Assembly: GCA_039654915.1 (NCBI GenBank)
Contig: CM077595.1
Coordinates: 85,601,501-85,665,500 of the forward strand
DNA: 64,000 nucleotides
DNA from: Aquilaria yunnanensis
Lineage: Eukaryota; Streptophyta; Magnoliopsida; Malvales; Thymelaeaceae
Direction: 5' to 3'
Numbering within the stretch: the first letter of the stretch is position 1; every line of letters starts with the position of its first letter. The notes under the pieces are model-generated. The model was not told where the DNA came from. It made no database searches and saw only the letters and a list, made by a program, of their open reading frames with translations. Position numbers and translations under genes: made by a program. This document shows positions 61,919-64,000 of the stretch, piece after piece.

Positions 61919-62391
61919 TAACACAACCAGAAATGTAATTAATCAAGCAACACGCCTAATCAAGAGGAAAATATGATAATCTATCTTAAAGATAGCAAAA
62001 GGAACTGAAATACTTTAATATTATTGATAGAATGTCTAATAATAACATAGAAAGGCCTATCTATGGGCTTACAAAGAAATCCTAGTCTTAAATAAGTAAA
62101 AAAAACTAAAAATAATTAGGAAATAAAATTAATATAAACTTTAGAAGTATCCCTCAAAATGATGGATTTTTTACTTGAATAATGTGGTCACAAATGGCAA
62201 ATCCCATGTGATGCCTATAAAACATGAAATTTCTTTCAAAATGACAAAATATAATAATTATTCTGACAATTACAATAAAAGTTATAACCTCTGAAAGTTA
62301 AGGGTCGCGTAAAGCCTATTCTTTGAATTTCTTCTTTAGTTTCACATGATTAGTCTGCACCAAAAACTCATCCACTAGATGCTCCACGTCA
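61919..62391 (-). mobile_element. Solo LTR of the 49-55 kb gypsy family
   Basis: 473 bp, homologous along its length to 49397-49874 and 54382-54861 (AAATGTAATTAATCAAGCAA, TAGATGCTCCACGTCA). Flanks CCTTA (61914-61918) and CCTTG (62392-62396) differ by one base. Confidence 0.85.
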
Positions 62392-62396
62392 CCTTG

Positions 62397-63145
62397 TTTT
62401 ACTTTCAAGTCACATCCAGTGTCAACATTGATCTCTAACGATTAAAGGATGGCTGACTTTGGTTTGACTAAGCGATTAGGTTAGGTTTTAAAGGTTTAGA
62501 TAGTTTATATGTCAAGAACTGAGATCAGTTTTTTAAATGGTTGAAGTCAAAAATAATTCTACGATAATTTTTTTGACACTCATACATTAATTACTAACAT
62601 CAATATTACTTTAAACTCCAGTTGAAGGCTTGTAAAGTGGCTTAATTGCCAATTAATGACAATGAAAGCGATATTGTGCCGGCTTACTCACGGAGGATTT
62701 ACTCCGCCTAACTTTTCCCGTTTACTTGCTGTTAAGGGTGGTGAGAGAAGAGATTTTACCTTTGAGTTGTAAGAAAATGCTAGTCAAGTAGGGATTTTTT
62801 AACCTATCTTCGTTTTTTATTTAAGTATTAATTATGGTAATTAATTTAAAATAATTTCCTTGGTAGCTATTTTTTTTTCCTGCAAAGCGTGGCAGAGTTC
62901 ACCACTATCTGAACTGGACTGCTATAACCACTAATGGAAAGGTAAAGAGAGCATTAATGGCCACTGTGTAAGTAATAGGTTTTTTTATTAGCAATGAAAG
63001 ACCTTATTGGAAAATAAAAAAATACACGCTTCTTAGGGAGAAAATGAAGGTACAAGCACCAAAAACTTAAGAACCCAACTCCTACAAACGAACACAGATT
63101 AGCTTAAGGCCACAAAAGCCCAAAAGAGAATAAAGTCCACATAAA
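62397..63145. other. Intergenic, no gene recognised
   Basis: No open frame, repeat or splice series that I can support. Confidence 0.45.
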
Positions 63146-63384
63146 CAGGGGTGGAGCTAGAATTTTAAGCTAAGGGTGTTGGATTTTATTTAAAAAATGT
63201 TAGAGAACCAAAGAAGTAAAAGTATTTTTACAATGCAAAAAGAAAATACAAAAAATAACTTCAAATCTATTAAAATGTTATGTTTATAGGTTATACACTT
63301 CCAAAATAGTAAGTAAAACTTACTAAATTTTAGTATGTACTTTTAGATAGACTCTAATGTATAACCATCACAGCTCCGTTCCTG
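63146..63384. mobile_element. hAT-type MITE
   Basis: Starts CAGGGGTGGAGCTAGAA and ends, inverted, CAGGAACGGAGCTGTGA, the CAGGGGCGGAGC-type ends common in plants. Flanks CACATAAA and CACACATT share 5 of 8 bases. Confidence 0.65.
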
Positions 63385-63767
63385 CACACATTCTGAAACA
63401 ATACATAGCACATTCACTTCCTCAAATTCATACGTATAGTTTCCAGTAACATACATATATTTAGCAAACACCACACAACATCAAACTAGTTTCCCACATA
63501 TGCCACTATATTAACACCATATGCAATAAAAAATTGTTTCATATTTCAGTTGCTTTCTTTTTCTTCACAACAGCAATTGTCTAGTTGCTAAAACAATCAC
63601 TTTTATAGAAGTTACTAATCAATGGAGTACTATAGGGTGCTTTTGTCCCATGGAGATGGTGTTTTTGGCTAATGTAATACGTTAGTGGTTACTTTTTGGG
63701 TTTTTTTTACCCTCAAATATTTTTTTGATAATAAGAAACATGAAATTAAAAAGAAAGTGAGATAGTG

Positions 63768-63860
63768 TAAAGGCCCCATGGCTCACATGGTAGAGATGTG
63801 AGATTTATAACTTGTACATATGACCTCAAGTTTCAACACTTAATCACGTATGACTTATCC
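63768..63860 (+). mobile_element. Possible tRNA-derived SINE head
   Basis: ATGGCTCACATGGTAGAGA resembles a pol III A box and GACCTCAAGTTTCAACAC a degenerate B box 40 bp later. No tail or duplication was determined, so this is weak. Confidence 0.25.
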
Positions 63861-64000
63861 TTATGATAGCTCATATAATGCAGACAAGTATTACGTTGAT
63901 TGGTTTTAAATTTTAATCATGAAAAAATGGTATCAAAGCTGACTTGAAAGCATGATGGTGTAGACCATATGAACTAATGTATGTTGCCCATGTGGGATTT

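Overview
The window is nuclear DNA of a flowering plant, most likely a eudicot. It is AT-rich and intron-bearing and is dominated by nested, decaying transposable elements; there is no prokaryotic gene organisation. The host-gene signals I can support are a SOC1/TM3-type MADS-box first coding exon (13104-13285, minus) and, downstream on the same strand, the last EF-hand exons of what looks like a lysophospholipid acyltransferase (LPEAT2-like) gene (9992-11005, minus). I could not complete either gene.

Layout. 1-6944: decayed Tat-lineage Ty3/gypsy relic (gag and start of RT, later an LTR remnant), interrupted by a DNA-transposon-like block. 6945-9990: inverted-repeat elements. 9992-13770: LPEAT2-like exons and the MADS exon with its leader. 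14015-21475: a hAT element with a near 8-bp duplication, two copies of one MITE family, a Mutator-like element with long inverted repeats and GC-rich cargo, and other inverted-repeat elements. 22920-55250: one minus-strand LINE split into four pieces by three later insertions: a PIF/Harbinger element (23209-28439, TAA duplications), a 17.9-kb Tat-like LTR retrotransposon (30227-48123, GTTCC duplications) and a smaller Ty3/gypsy element (49397-54861). 55251-64000: a Stowaway MITE, a copia-type solo LTR (CATCT duplications), a solo LTR of the 49-55 kb gypsy family, and a hAT-type MITE.

The centre of interest is the 17.9-kb LTR retrotransposon. It keeps both LTRs, primer binding site, polypurine tract, gag and protease, but I find no reverse transcriptase, RNase H or integrase. 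In their place it carries sense-strand cargo: three tandem cassettes encoding a basic, cysteine-rich protein resembling the small nucleic-acid-binding proteins of carlaviruses and relatives (the middle copy is an open 193-codon frame), then an intronless LONELY GUY (LOG, cytokinin-activating phosphoribohydrolase) gene with one nonsense codon. Cassettes 2 and 3 and LOG share a short TATA-containing promoter module. Between LOG and the 3' LTR lies a roughly 2.2-kb tandem array with a 139-140-bp period, each unit predicted to fold into four hairpins. Gag/protease and LOG each have only a few lesions, mostly interpretable as C-to-T or G-to-A changes, and a hand comparison of the LTRs suggests roughly 2 percent divergence. 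I infer a fairly recent non-autonomous element moved by an autonomous partner, carrying genes that could act on RNA silencing or cytokinin level. Similarities to families are from recognition by eye; no database search was possible.
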